Numbered from the stretch's first letter, positions 26,358-34,717 are shown. The stretch is DNA of 47,985 nucleotides from Acidobacteriota bacterium (GCA_029861955.1 JAOTYK010000027.1:1-47985); one strand, 5' to 3'. Numbers and translations are program-made. The notes: generated by a model from the sequence alone, not told the origin.

Positions 26358-26382
26358 CCACCGGCAAATATGAGGCCGGTGG
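26358..26382 (-). promoter_or_regulatory. Hairpin in front of the small TPR gene
   Basis: Eight perfect base pairs (CCACCGGC 26358-26365 with GCCGGTGG 26375-26382) around a 9-base loop. On the minus strand its 3' arm runs into the GGAGA ribosome site of the gene starting at 26347, so it could limit translation of that gene or attenuate transcription from the genes before it. There is no T-run. Confidence 0.4.
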
Positions 26383-26405
26383 TGGAAGGCGCAAGTCGAG
26401 GCGAA

Positions 26406-26873
26406 CTAGACGCCTTCCCGGGGCCGATCGACGCGATTCAGGAGCCAGAGGAACGTATCGACCGGGACCGAGACGTGGAAGGTATCCGGTCCATCGGTGA
26501 CGTCCACGATGAACTCACCATCGGTCTTGCGAACCTCGACGTGATGATCTTGCCCGTTGATCTCGGCGATCGTGAAGTCGGGCGCGTCTCTCAGTTCTCT
26601 CAGCGAACGATCCAGACCGCGAATGTCCGCCGGCAGCTCGTTGCGCAACTCGCCGCGGGCCTCGCTGATCGCTCGGTCCGGAACGAGAGCGAGGACCAGC
26701 CGCAGGACCGCCGCCGGGACCCTCACCGACAGATCGGCGCCACGTTGCTGGCGAACCTCGATCTCGATCGATCCGGAGTTGTAGACGGCCGCTCCGGCGC
26801 CGACAACGGTAACGGTCGTCGCCAGCATGACGATGCCGGCGACGATTAGAAATACGCGGGTGCCGTTGGACAT
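26406..26873 (-). CDS. Membrane-anchored or secreted protein, paralogue of the next gene
   Basis: A 155-residue protein with an N-terminal hydrophobic segment (VFLIVAGIVMLATTVTVVGA) that may be a signal peptide or an uncleaved anchor. The rest consists of short beta strands and helices: ADLSVRVPAAVLRLVLALVP, then SLRELRDAPDFTIAEINGQD, then HVEVRKTDGEFIVDV, then FHVSVPVDTFLWLLNRV. The same order of elements is found in the 26900-27460 product, so the two arose by duplication. The pattern of strand, VRVP helix, LRxAPD and acidic strand loosely resembles the SHOCT-like helper domain of YvlB/LiaX envelope-stress proteins, but this is a weak, by-eye match. Translation starts at the ATG 26873 behind GGAGAG. 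Confidence 0.65.
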   Translation of the reverse strand: MSNGTRVFLIVAGIVMLATTVTVVGAGAAVYNSGSIEIEVRQQRGADLSVRVPAAVLRLVLALVPDRAISEARGELRNELPADIRGLDRSLRELRDAPDFTIAEINGQDHHVEVRKTDGEFIVDVTDGPDTFHVSVPVDTFLWLLNRVDRPREGV

Positions 26874-26899
26874 GGGGGTCTCTCCGGACGAGTTCGTGC

Positions 26900-27460
26900 T
26901 TATTGATCCGCGTTCGAGTCGACCCAGACCCGTACGGACGTGTCGTCGGACTCGACGGTGACGAGGTCGCCGTGATTCCCACGCGAGAGCGCCTTGAGAG
27001 CTGCCAGGATGTTCAGTTCGTTGTCTCCACCTTCAAGCATCGCGTCGACGATATCCAGTGGCAGGCTGACGCGTACCTTGTCCCCGTCATCATCGGCGTG
27101 AATCTTGATGTAGCCGTTTTCCTTCATAACGCGAACGTCACCGTCGTCACTATTGACCGTAACGAAATTCGCGTCGGGCGCATCGCGTAGCGCGGAAACC
27201 AACTCGCGGAGGTCGATGCCTTCCGCCTCGAAGTCGTCGAGACGGATGATTCCGCCACTGAATTCGTCGCTGTTGATGGCGGGAAGGATCGACTCGATGA
27301 GTGCGAGAGGGATATTGATGCGAACGTCCTCGCCGCCACCGTTGTTCTCGTCCACGCGGACGTGAAGCCAACTGTCGTTGGCGGCGGCGACGCCGATGGC
27401 CAGGATACTGACCATTAATCCAATGAAGAGTCTGTGTTTGAGCTGTTTCGAGTGGTTCAT
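26900..27460 (-). CDS. Secreted acidic protein with two copies of a SHOCT-like helper motif
   Basis: A 186-residue secreted protein: signal peptide MNHSKQLKHRLFIGLMVSIL followed by AIGVAAAND. The mature part carries EDVRINIPLALIESILPAI, LRELVSALRDAPDANFVTV, DVRVMKENGYIKIHADDD, and then KVRVSLPLDIVDAMLEGG with DDTSVRVWVDSNAD at the end, so the strand-helix unit appears about twice. It is strongly acidic, unlike its paralogue downstream. The start at 27460 has GGAAGGA six bases upstream. It is the first gene of a small minus-strand operon, with a perfect inverted repeat just ahead of it. Likely envelope-located; function unknown. Confidence 0.68.
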   Translation of the reverse strand: MNHSKQLKHRLFIGLMVSILAIGVAAANDSWLHVRVDENNGGGEDVRINIPLALIESILPAINSDEFSGGIIRLDDFEAEGIDLRELVSALRDAPDANFVTVNSDDGDVRVMKENGYIKIHADDDGDKVRVSLPLDIVDAMLEGGDNELNILAALKALSRGNHGDLVTVESDDTSVRVWVDSNADQ

Positions 27461-27480
27461 GATCTGTCCTTCCGTGACGG

Positions 27481-27499
27481 GCATCGATCGAATCGATGC
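27481..27499. promoter_or_regulatory. Perfect 8-bp inverted repeat, possible operator
   Basis: GCATCGAT-CGA-ATCGATGC lies 20 bases upstream of the ATG of the gene starting at 27460 and just before its ribosome site. Symmetry and position suit a repressor operator or a leader hairpin. No -35/-10 pair could be placed with confidence around it. Confidence 0.4.
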
Positions 27500-27614
27500 T
27501 GGCTAATTTCGTTGGCCGGCACTTCAACAACGGTCGAGGATCCGAAAAGGTTTCGTGTTTCTCGGAATGGAGCAGAATTGCCGCGTGCGTGGCACCCGTG
27601 TAGAGTTGCCCTAT

Positions 27615-28961
27615 ATGGCGGGAACCTTCCCCAGGCTGGCCGTTTTCCCCCTGGCGGTCATGCTCCTGGCGTCGTCGTCACTCCTGGCGGAGGACGACTC
27701 GCGGGAGCCGGTTCATCTGGTGGTCATCGATACGGATGCATCTCGTCCCCTCTGGTTCCCATGGCGCGCTGACGAGGGACGTGCGATCTCGCCCCGATCA
27801 CCGTCCGTCGAATGCCGCCTGTTTCGCTATGCGCGTGGCCTGACGGACGAGGGGCGCCGCGCCGCGCGACGGGATACGGCCCGCATGATCGATGTCTGGC
27901 ACACCCGGTTGGACGCGGGGGACCGGACGGTCGCGTGGCTTCTGGAGCCCGCGTTCGAGAGTCGGGGCGGGTCGTTGCGTGCGGCATCGCGTGGCCTCGA
28001 GATCTGCGTCCATCGAGCGACCCCCGATCTTCGACAGCGACTCGCACATCCCGCACTGCACGTCGACGAGTTCTGGCCGGAGTCGGCTCCGTTTCAGGCG
28101 GGGTCCGCGTCAAATCGCCTGGTCTCCTTGGCGGGCGATTTCTGGAAATCGAGGAAGTCCGGAATGAGCGGTCGGTCGATCGAGATCCTGTCGGCCGGCG
28201 AGCTTGCTCCCGAGTCCTGGGTTCGATTGGGCGAGGCGGAGGTCGCACGTCTTCCGTTTTTGTTGACGATGACCGACCCCGTGAACCTGCAGATCCGACG
28301 CGCTGCCGTGGCGGATCGTCGCTACTTCCTTCGATTGGAAGCGGGGCATCGATGGCTGGCAGATCCGCTGTTCAGGCAATGGCTCCGACACCACATCGAT
28401 CGGGAGAGCCTGGCGACCCGGCTGCTTGCAGGTCACGGCCGAGTTGATCGACTGGACGATGCGTCGCCTCGAAGGGCGTCGCAGCCACCCACTCGACGAC
28501 CGTTTTCCACGGATAGCCGCCCGAGATTGCGCATGGCCCATGACAGCGCGGATCCGCTGGCGCGCGCGATCGCAGCGTCGCTTGTGAAGCGGCTGGCCAC
28601 CTCCGGTATCCGTCTCGAGTTGCAAGAAGGCGATGGGACGGAGTCGCGGGTGGCGATGACGCTGGACTGGCGACCGGTACTCGACAACGATCCGGTGCTT
28701 CGTTGGGTGGACGTGATCGACCGTGACGATGCGTCACCCGGCGTCGAGGGTCTCCTGAACCGTCTCCAGGTCGCCAGTCGGGCACGGGGTGTGGACGCGC
28801 GTGGGCAAGCCCTGCAATCCCTTCACGCGGCTCTCGAGCCTCGGGTCCTGCCGCTGATCGTGACGCACGGACATTGTTTAACACGCGCCGGGATAACCGT
28901 GGGCGTCGAGTGCGGTGCGACGCAGCGATCGTTGCAAGCGCTAAAGATCGATCCGCGATGA
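27615..28961 (+). CDS. Periplasmic protein derived from family 5 solute-binding proteins
   Basis: The 448-residue protein begins with a signal peptide (FPRLAVFPLAVMLLASSSLLA). Several stretches match the family 5 binding-protein fold despite heavy divergence: LADPLFRQWLRHHIDRESLA (where typical members have DPxVRxALxxAIDR), RMAHDSADPLARAIAASLVK with RLATSGIRLELQ (lobe II), and VEGLLNRLQVASRARGVDAR. The N-terminal lobe is hard to align. No permease is nearby; instead the stop overlaps the start of a histidine kinase gene (ATGA), so it may bind a ligand and present it to the kinase's outer domain. The start at ATG 27615 is preferred for its signal peptide, although ATG 27567 and GTG 27555 are in frame. 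Confidence 0.6.
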   Translation: MAGTFPRLAVFPLAVMLLASSSLLAEDDSREPVHLVVIDTDASRPLWFPWRADEGRAISPRSPSVECRLFRYARGLTDEGRRAARRDTARMIDVWHTRLDAGDRTVAWLLEPAFESRGGSLRAASRGLEICVHRATPDLRQRLAHPALHVDEFWPESAPFQAGSASNRLVSLAGDFWKSRKSGMSGRSIEILSAGELAPESWVRLGEAEVARLPFLLTMTDPVNLQIRRAAVADRRYFLRLEAGHRWLADPLFRQWLRHHIDRESLATRLLAGHGRVDRLDDASPRRASQPPTRRPFSTDSRPRLRMAHDSADPLARAIAASLVKRLATSGIRLELQEGDGTESRVAMTLDWRPVLDNDPVLRWVDVIDRDDASPGVEGLLNRLQVASRARGVDARGQALQSLHAALEPRVLPLIVTHGHCLTRAGITVGVECGATQRSLQALKIDPR

Positions 28962-30571
28962 CGGGTCTAGCCTCAAAGTTGCTTGCGCTCTGGGTCGGTG
29001 TGTTGATCGCCGCATGCGCCGGTGGACTGGCGCTGAATCGAACCGTCGCTGCCCAACTCGATGACCGCATCGAAGGGGAGACAGCCCGCTGGTGTGCCCG
29101 GTTGCAAGATCAAGTCGTTCGTGACGAACGCCGGCTTCGATCCATCGTCGATGAGTTGCTGAACGACGAGCCCTCGATGCAGCGGCTCCTGGCGGCGGAG
29201 CAGCCGGGAATCCAGGACTGGCTGGCTGGATCCCTGCGGGGTTCCGCCTTCCGGAGTCTGACGGTCGTCAGTGTCGATGGCACGCTCGCGGTCTCCGTGG
29301 AGGACACCGACCACGACACCACCAGCGAGCCGGGTCGGACGTGGCCTGCCGCCAGCGACCGGCCCTTCACGATCGGTCGGCACGAGTTCACCCTGCATGG
29401 ACGGGTCGACTGGGACCGCAACGATCTCGATCGGCAGCTCTCGGGGCAGGCCGGTGTCGGGCTGGCGCTGCTGGATGCCGGGAACGGGGCGACGATCCTG
29501 AGCTCGGGGTCGTACTCCGCAACGGCCGACGGACCCCGGGTGCGGCAGGCGACGCTGGACCCGGCGGCCTGCTCAGCCGTCGCCGCCGGCGATAACTGGC
29601 GAATCGTCGTGGCCCCCCGACGACCCTCGTCGGCTGCCCGGCAGGCACGGAGGATCTGGTGGATCGGGGCGATCGCCGCCGGGTTGCTGGCCTTCCCGAT
29701 CGCATGGCTTCTGACCCGTCGTGAGCGAGAACCGTTGACTCGTCTGCAGCAGGTGGTCGATGAGATCGGTGCCGGGGGTGCCGACTATACGTTCTCGGCA
29801 CCGACGGACCGAGTCGATCAACTGGCCGTCACGTTCTCGGAGCTTCGACGCACGCTGGACGAACAGACGGAGCGTGCACGACTTGCCGAACGTGTCTCGG
29901 CATGGAGCGACGTCGCGCGTCATGTGGCTCACGAGGTCAAGAACCCGTTGGTCCCCATTCGATTGACCATCCAGAACATCCAGAGGGCCCGTGAGCGAGC
30001 TCCGGAACAGCTCGACGATCTACTCGAGCGAGGCTCTCAGACGATTCTCGAAGAGGTTGAGCAACTCGACCGACTCGTCGCGTCGTTCGCTGAGTTTGCC
30101 CGTCTCCCGGCTCCGCAGTTTTGCGACACCAATCTCGTCGAACTCGTCTCTCAGACCCTCGACCTCTACGACGCGGACGACGGCCTGTCCGTCGCACGTG
30201 ACCTACCCGAAGACGCACCCATCGAGGCGGACCCGGATCAGCTTCTTCGTGTGTTGAAGAACATCGTGGGTAACGCCGTCGAGGCCATGCGCGACCTGCC
30301 GGACCGTCGTCTGGTCGTGACGCTGGTGTGTCGCTCCGGTGGCTACGAACTGTCGGTGGCGGACTCCGGTCCCGGCCTGCAGTCCGAGGATCCTGCTGCC
30401 GTGTTTCACGAGGGTTTTACGACCAAGGCCGACGGCAGCGGGCTCGGTCTGGCGATCAGCCGACGGATCGTCGCGGAGCACCACGGATGGATTCGTCTAG
30501 AATCGGCAAGCTCGGGTGGCCTGCGGGTTCGAATCGGATTGCCGAGGAAGAAGAACGAGCGGGGAGAATGA
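28958..30571 (+). CDS. NtrY-like transmembrane sensor histidine kinase
   Basis: A 537-residue membrane kinase. TM1 lies at about 5-27, followed by an extracytoplasmic sensor region of about 190 residues, TM2 (IWWIGAIAAGLLAFPIAWLL), a HAMP domain, a HisKA domain with phospho-acceptor His325 in HVAHEVKNPLVPIRLTI, and an HATPase domain with the N box NIVGNAVEAM, G1 box VADSGPGL and G2 box GSGLGLAISRRI. The HEVKNPL/PIRLT form is typical of NtrY-class kinases that feed sigma54 activators. It should phosphorylate the regulator encoded directly downstream. The ATG overlaps the stop of the binding-protein-like gene, and its own stop overlaps the next gene region, so the three genes form one coupled unit. 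Confidence 0.93.
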   Translation: MTGLASKLLALWVGVLIAACAGGLALNRTVAAQLDDRIEGETARWCARLQDQVVRDERRLRSIVDELLNDEPSMQRLLAAEQPGIQDWLAGSLRGSAFRSLTVVSVDGTLAVSVEDTDHDTTSEPGRTWPAASDRPFTIGRHEFTLHGRVDWDRNDLDRQLSGQAGVGLALLDAGNGATILSSGSYSATADGPRVRQATLDPAACSAVAAGDNWRIVVAPRRPSSAARQARRIWWIGAIAAGLLAFPIAWLLTRREREPLTRLQQVVDEIGAGGADYTFSAPTDRVDQLAVTFSELRRTLDEQTERARLAERVSAWSDVARHVAHEVKNPLVPIRLTIQNIQRARERAPEQLDDLLERGSQTILEEVEQLDRLVASFAEFARLPAPQFCDTNLVELVSQTLDLYDADDGLSVARDLPEDAPIEADPDQLLRVLKNIVGNAVEAMRDLPDRRLVVTLVCRSGGYELSVADSGPGLQSEDPAAVFHEGFTTKADGSGLGLAISRRIVAEHHGWIRLESASSGGLRVRIGLPRKKNERGE

Positions 30572-30573
30572 CG

Positions 30574-31926
30574 ATGCACACGATCCTCGTCGCCGATGAC
30601 GAGAAGAATATCCGTTCGACGCTTACGACCACCTTCTCGCTGGAAGGCTATCGAGTGGAGACCGTCGGCGACGGAAAGGATGTGTTGCCGCGTCTGCAGC
30701 AGGGCGGGATCGACCTGATCGTGATGGATCTCCGCATGCCCGGCATGGACGGTCTGGAGGCGCTGACCGCCTTGCGAGCCGCGGGACACGAGCTGCCGGT
30801 GATCTTCCTGTCGGCCCACGGCACCATTGATCGCGCGATCGAGGCCGTTCGACTGGGGGCATTCGATTTCATCGAGAAGCCACCGCATGCCGATCGCCTC
30901 TTGCTGGTTGCCCGGAACGCATTACGCCACTCGCAACTGGAATTGGAGAACCGTGAGCTGCGGGAAGAGCAGTGGCATGACACCTCGATGATCGGTGCCG
31001 CGCCCGTGATGACCAAGCTGTTCGAACAGATCAAGTTGACGGCCCCGACCGAAGCTCGCGTGTTGATCGTCGGTGAGAACGGCACCGGCAAGGAACTGAT
31101 CGCTCATGCGCTCCATCGACATTCGAGCCGCGCCGAGGGGCCGTTCATCCGGGTCAACTGTGCGGCGGTCCCTCGGGACCTGTTCGAATCGGAACTCTTC
31201 GGTCACGAACGTGGAGCCTTCACCGGGGCCACGAATCGACGGAGGGGGAAGTTTCAGCGGGCGCATCGCGGAACGCTGTTCCTTGATGAGATCGGGGAGA
31301 TCCCCGTGGAGCTGCAGGCCAAACTGTTGCGAGTTCTGGAGTCGGGCGAGGTTGAGCCGGTGGGTAGCGAGCGCGAAGTCCAGGTGGATGTTCGCGTGCT
31401 GGCGGCGACCAACTGCGATCTCGAGCGCGCGGTGGAGGAGGGTAGGTTCCGGCGAGACCTCTACTATCGTCTGCAGGTCGTCACGCTGCGTGCACCGTCG
31501 CTTCGTGAGCGTAAGGAAGATATCCCTCCACTCGTGGAACGGTTCGTGCAGTTGGCATCCGAGCAGCACCATCTACAAGGACGATCGATCGCGGACGATG
31601 CGATCAGACGGCTCGCGTGTCACGACTTTCCCGGCAATGTTCGGGAACTCCGCAACCTGGTCGAGCGACTGCTGATCCTGAGTCGCGGGCGTGAGATCCA
31701 CGAGAGCGATGTCGTGGCGCAGTTGGGGTCCGCATCGTCCTCATCGGAGACGCTGCCCGCGACGGGGACGCTTCGTGAGCGGATGCACGAGGTCGAGCGG
31801 CGTCTGGTGCTGTCCGCCCTCGAACAGTCCGGATGGCGGATGAGTGAGGTGGCCCGGACGCTGGGGCTGGAGCGGTCCCATCTCTACAAGAAGTTGAAGG
31901 TCCTGGAGATCCAGCGGCCCGAGTAG
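30574..31926 (+). CDS. NtrC-type sigma54-activating response regulator
   Basis: A 450-residue enhancer-binding protein. The receiver domain has phospho-acceptor Asp52 in [13 protein letters not shown]. The AAA+ domain has Walker [15 protein letters not shown], the sigma54-contact loop GAFTGA (about 213-218), Walker B FLDEIGEI and the [11 protein letters not shown] sensor region. The C-terminal Fis-type HTH ends [20 protein letters not shown]. Every element needed to activate a sigma54 promoter is intact. Two ATGs are possible: 30568 overlaps the kinase stop, but 30574 sits seven bases after GGGGAG and is preferred. Targets are not known; two sigma54-like promoters with upstream inverted repeats occur in this window (near 32050 and 41757). 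Confidence 0.94.
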   Translation: MHTILVADDEKNIRSTLTTTFSLEGYRVETVGDGKDVLPRLQQGGIDLIVMDLRMPGMDGLEALTALRAAGHELPVIFLSAHGTIDRAIEAVRLGAFDFIEKPPHADRLLLVARNALRHSQLELENRELREEQWHDTSMIGAAPVMTKLFEQIKLTAPTEARVLIVGENGTGKELIAHALHRHSSRAEGPFIRVNCAAVPRDLFESELFGHERGAFTGATNRRRGKFQRAHRGTLFLDEIGEIPVELQAKLLRVLESGEVEPVGSEREVQVDVRVLAATNCDLERAVEEGRFRRDLYYRLQVVTLRAPSLRERKEDIPPLVERFVQLASEQHHLQGRSIADDAIRRLACHDFPGNVRELRNLVERLLILSRGREIHESDVVAQLGSASSSSETLPATGTLRERMHEVERRLVLSALEQSGWRMSEVARTLGLERSHLYKKLKVLEIQRPE

Positions 31927-31948
31927 AGCGAGGCTCGATCGCCACAAC

Positions 31949-31966
31949 CGTGTCCCCCGTGACACG
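31949..31966. promoter_or_regulatory. Inverted repeat CGTGTC-N6-GACACG, possible activator site
   Basis: Six-base perfect arms around 6 bases, centred about 112 bases upstream of the start expected from the sigma54-like promoter at 32043-32058. Size and layout match the GTCTC-N6-GAGAC repeats near 41600, differing by one base pair per arm. Confidence 0.35.
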
Positions 31967-32042
31967 AATTCTCGGGTCAGGCGACCGATGCGAGTCCGCC
32001 ATAAACTACTGAACAATAATGACTTATGCAGAATACTCCGTG

Positions 32043-32058
32043 TTGGCATCGCCTTCGC
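32043..32058 (+). promoter_or_regulatory. Possible sigma54 promoter of the TPR gene
   Basis: TTGGCATCGCCTTCGC has the GG and GC doublets separated by exactly 10 bases, as in -24/-12 promoters (consensus TTGGCAC-N5-TTGC). The -12 element is imperfect (TTCGC). An AT-rich stretch (about 32000-32038) lies just upstream. The predicted start is near 32070, about 90 bases before the TPR gene. Confidence 0.35.
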
Positions 32059-32076
32059 GATAGGTCGGCGTGCGAT

Positions 32077-32090
32077 TGGCATCGATGCCA
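32077..32090. promoter_or_regulatory. 14-bp perfect palindrome
   Basis: TGGCATCGATGCCA lies between the sigma54-like promoter and the TPR gene start. It could be an operator; its position downstream of the expected start of transcription would suit repression. Confidence 0.3.
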
Positions 32091-32160
32091 TCGACGGGGC
32101 GACCGGGCTCCGAAAGCTGCACAGCCTCCCTGACCGGTCTCGGAGGCGACGGAGTCTGCC

Positions 32161-33168
32161 ATGAAAGAAAAGCCGGAACCTCGAAACGACACGAAGACGA
32201 TCCTCAGCGTCATCGGTCTCGTCATTGTCGGTGCCCTCGGCGTCGCGGTGGTCGGCGGGATGGCCGCACGGGACGACGAGAAAGAGAATCGCCCGACGAC
32301 ACGAGCCGCGGGGACGACATCTCCTGCCGCAGAAGTCGTGCCGGTGGATTACCGCCCCCTCAAACCCATCGAGCCGGCAGTCACCGAGCCGCTGATCGAG
32401 CCTCTCGAGAGTTCGATCGTAGAGTCGGTCCTGTCGACCGAGCCAGCGATCCAGATCGATCCTAGCGCCGACTTCGTCAAGGAGGGGCTGGCCGCGTGGA
32501 ACGAGCGTCGATACGACGCAGCGGCCGCCTACTTCGAGGCTGAGGTTGATTCTCGACCCGACGGTCGTTGGACTCGATACATGCTTGGACTGAGCCAGTG
32601 GAAGGCCGGCCGCGCGGACGATGCCGCGGCGTCTCTTGAGGCGGCGACCGTCGCCGACCCCACCTACACGAAAGCCTGGATCAACCTGTCGCGAGTCGAG
32701 AATGATCGCAACAATTTCGACGAAGCCCTGTCCGCCGCCGAAAACGCCGTCGCTCTTGAACCCGAGAACGCCGAGGCATTGTTCCTGGTGGGTCGCTCGC
32801 TGGCCAACAAGGGTCTGGGCGACGAGGCGGTGATCCAACTCGAGAAGAGCCTCGCGTTGGATTCCGACCAGGGGTACGTCCGCAACCTGATGGGTCTGAT
32901 CCACCTCAAGCAACACCGAGTCGAACAGGCACTTGTGCAGTTCGAACAGGCTGCCGTGTTGCTGCCCAGCGTGTCCTTCGTTCACAACAACCTCGGCATG
33001 GCCCACGAGCGAGTCGGAAACCGGGATGCCGCGGTGTTGGCGTACCGTCGTTCGGCAGAGCTGGCAGGAGAGTCGAGTCGCGGTGCCGACAACCTGGCCC
33101 GGCTCGGCGGAGCGCTCGATGCGGACACGACGGAGGAAGAGGCGATCTCGGTCTCGCTCTTGCAGTAG
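32161..33168 (+). CDS. Membrane-anchored TPR protein
   Basis: A 335-residue protein with an N-terminal cytoplasmic tail, a single membrane helix (TILSVIGLVIVGALGVAVVG, about 13-33), a Pro/Thr/Glu-rich linker and then five to six TPR units, such as ERRYDAAAAYFEAEVDSRPD, NFDEALSAAENAVALEPENA, LGDEAVIQLEKSLALDSDQG and HRVEQALVQFEQAAVLLPSV. The repeats should lie outside the cytoplasmic membrane. The gene stands alone between the NtrC-type regulator and a strong terminator. The 234-base gap in front holds a possible sigma54 promoter, so it may be a target of that regulator. Confidence 0.85.
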   Translation: MKEKPEPRNDTKTILSVIGLVIVGALGVAVVGGMAARDDEKENRPTTRAAGTTSPAAEVVPVDYRPLKPIEPAVTEPLIEPLESSIVESVLSTEPAIQIDPSADFVKEGLAAWNERRYDAAAAYFEAEVDSRPDGRWTRYMLGLSQWKAGRADDAAASLEAATVADPTYTKAWINLSRVENDRNNFDEALSAAENAVALEPENAEALFLVGRSLANKGLGDEAVIQLEKSLALDSDQGYVRNLMGLIHLKQHRVEQALVQFEQAAVLLPSVSFVHNNLGMAHERVGNRDAAVLAYRRSAELAGESSRGADNLARLGGALDADTTEEEAISVSLLQ

Positions 33169-33185
33169 TCGACAACGTTGGTTGG

Positions 33186-33214
33186 ACGGCGGGAGGGTGC
33201 CCCTCCCGCCGTTT
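33186..33214 (+). terminator. Strong hairpin terminator after the TPR gene
   Basis: A 12-bp perfect stem (33186-33197 with 33201-33212) has a 3-base loop, is almost all G-C, and is followed by a short T-run. It lies 18 bases after the TPR stop codon. Confidence 0.75.
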
Positions 33215-33247
33215 GACGTTGGAGCGGCGTGCGGGCACTGTAGGCCC

Positions 33248-33709
33248 ATGGAGATACTCGCATCGTGGAACAAGGCAACACGCATACCGTGGGGACGATT
33301 CCTCTTTCATCGCACCATCCGGCGATTCGTGCCCTACACGGGTACGGTCCGTCCACGGATCCTGAGTCTCGAGCGAGGCCAGGCCAGAGTCGCGATGAAC
33401 GACCGGCGGCGAATTCACAATCATCTGAACTCGATCCATGCCATCGCGCTGGCCAACCTCGGCGAGTTTGCGACGGGGCTGGCGTTGTTGACCGCCTTGC
33501 CCGCCGGTCGCCGGGCGATCCTTGTCGAACTTCGGGTTCAGTATCTCCACAAGGCCCGCGGGCGGATCATCGCCGAGGCCGCGTGGCAGCCCGACGGGGA
33601 GCCCGACGGGGAGCCGGTCGTCCAGGGCCGGCTTCATGACGAAGACGGTCATCACGTGGCGACGGTCGAGGCGACCTGGAAGGTTGGGGCCAGTAACGAG
33701 TCGCGATAA
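33248..33709 (+). CDS. DUF4442 hotdog-fold protein, probable acyl-CoA thioesterase
   Basis: A 153-residue cytosolic protein matching the DUF4442 branch of the PaaI-like hotdog superfamily. It has RFLFHRTIRRFVPYTGTVRP, then HNHLNSIHAIALANLGEFAT and GLALLTALPAGRRAILVELR, then VQYLHKARGRIIAEA. In PaaI-like thioesterases the helix containing NHLNSIHAIALANLGE carries the catalytic residues that hydrolyse acyl-CoA. A short direct repeat PDGEPDGEP sits in the loop near residue 118. Translation starts at the ATG 33248 with a weak ribosome site. It stands alone after a terminator, 45 bases before the phosphoesterase gene on the same strand. The substrate is unknown. Confidence 0.75.
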   Translation: MEILASWNKATRIPWGRFLFHRTIRRFVPYTGTVRPRILSLERGQARVAMNDRRRIHNHLNSIHAIALANLGEFATGLALLTALPAGRRAILVELRVQYLHKARGRIIAEAAWQPDGEPDGEPVVQGRLHDEDGHHVATVEATWKVGASNESR

Positions 33710-33754
33710 CGCGGCCACTGGCAAAATCTGCGCGCCGCAGCATATTTAGGTGTG

Positions 33755-34717
33755 ATGCGACACACGAATGAGATTCTGCTGCCCTATCCTCCGCCGACAT
33801 CGTCTGCGGAGGAATCGCTGCCGCAGCTGCCGTCACCGGGGTGGTTCCGTCGAGTCGAGCGGGACGCCTCCCACTTTCTCGCACGCTATCTGCTGCCCTG
33901 GGTGCCGGGAATCGATCGCCCCTACTCGGCGATCCTGGAGCGTCAACTACAGGTTCGGAATCTGGCGGTCACGATCGACGGCATGCCGTCTGCGTTCCAC
34001 GGCTTCAAGATCCTGTTTCTATCGGACATCCATGCCGGACCGTTTCTCCGTCCTGCGACGCTGAGCCGTTGCGTCACTCGACTCCTCGCCCGAGAGCCCG
34101 ACCTGATCGTCATCGCAGGGGACATCGTCACGTCGTCGATCGCCGAGTACGTCGCCGTCCGCGAGTCGTTCCGTCGTCTGACCGCGGCGGCGGACTGTTT
34201 TACCGTTCTCGGCAATCACGATCACTATGCCGACCGAGTGGGCGATCTACAGTCACTGCTCGAAGAAGACGGCATTCATGTTCTGACCAACCGCAGTGTC
34301 CCACTCGAGCGATGCGGCGCGAAGATCACGCTCGCCGGTATCGACGACCTCCTGATGGGGCGGCCCGACTTCACCGCTGCGCTGCGAGAGGCCTCCGGGC
34401 CGGTTGTGCTTCTCACGCACCATCCCGATGTGATGTACGAGGCGGCCAAGCGCGGTGTCGATCTAGTGCTGGCGGGACACACACACGGCGGCCAGATTCG
34501 ATTTGGAGGATTCCCGCCGCTGGTCCGACAGAGTCGGCTGGGCTTCCATGAGGGACGATTCCGCTGCGCGAGAACACGCATGCTCGTCTCGCGGGGCATG
34601 GGCGTCGTCGGCTTGCCGATCCGTGCCGCGTGTGACCCGGAGGCGTGGATCTTGACCCTGCAGGATTCTCGGGAGTCAGTCGACGGCGTGAGTGACGCGC
34701 TCGGTGACTTCCCCTAA
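33755..34717 (+). CDS. YkuE/YaeI-type metallophosphoesterase
   Basis: A 320-residue calcineurin-like phosphoesterase with the full set of metal ligands: ILFLSDIHAGPF (Asp, His), LIVIAGDIVTSS (Asp), FTVLGNHDHYAD (Asn, His), VLLTHHPDVMYE (His) and VLAGHTHGGQIRFGG (His, His). This branch cleaves lipid-linked phosphates such as UDP-diacylglucosamine-type substrates in YaeI/YkuE relatives. The N-terminal 60 residues have no membrane anchor or Tat signal, so the enzyme is probably cytosolic or peripheral. The ATG at 33755 has AGGTG close upstream; a GTG one codon earlier is possible. The 3' end overlaps the convergent adk gene by 42 bases. Confidence 0.88.
   Translation: MRHTNEILLPYPPPTSSAEESLPQLPSPGWFRRVERDASHFLARYLLPWVPGIDRPYSAILERQLQVRNLAVTIDGMPSAFHGFKILFLSDIHAGPFLRPATLSRCVTRLLAREPDLIVIAGDIVTSSIAEYVAVRESFRRLTAAADCFTVLGNHDHYADRVGDLQSLLEEDGIHVLTNRSVPLERCGAKITLAGIDDLLMGRPDFTAALREASGPVVLLTHHPDVMYEAAKRGVDLVLAGHTHGGQIRFGGFPPLVRQSRLGFHEGRFRCARTRMLVSRGMGVVGLPIRAACDPEAWILTLQDSRESVDGVSDALGDFP

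Noticed and set aside
31741-33285. Minus-strand frame of 514 codons over the regulator end and the TPR gene
   Set aside because: The plus strand encodes a Fis-type HTH and TPR repeats, and the intergenic region it crosses has regulatory features.
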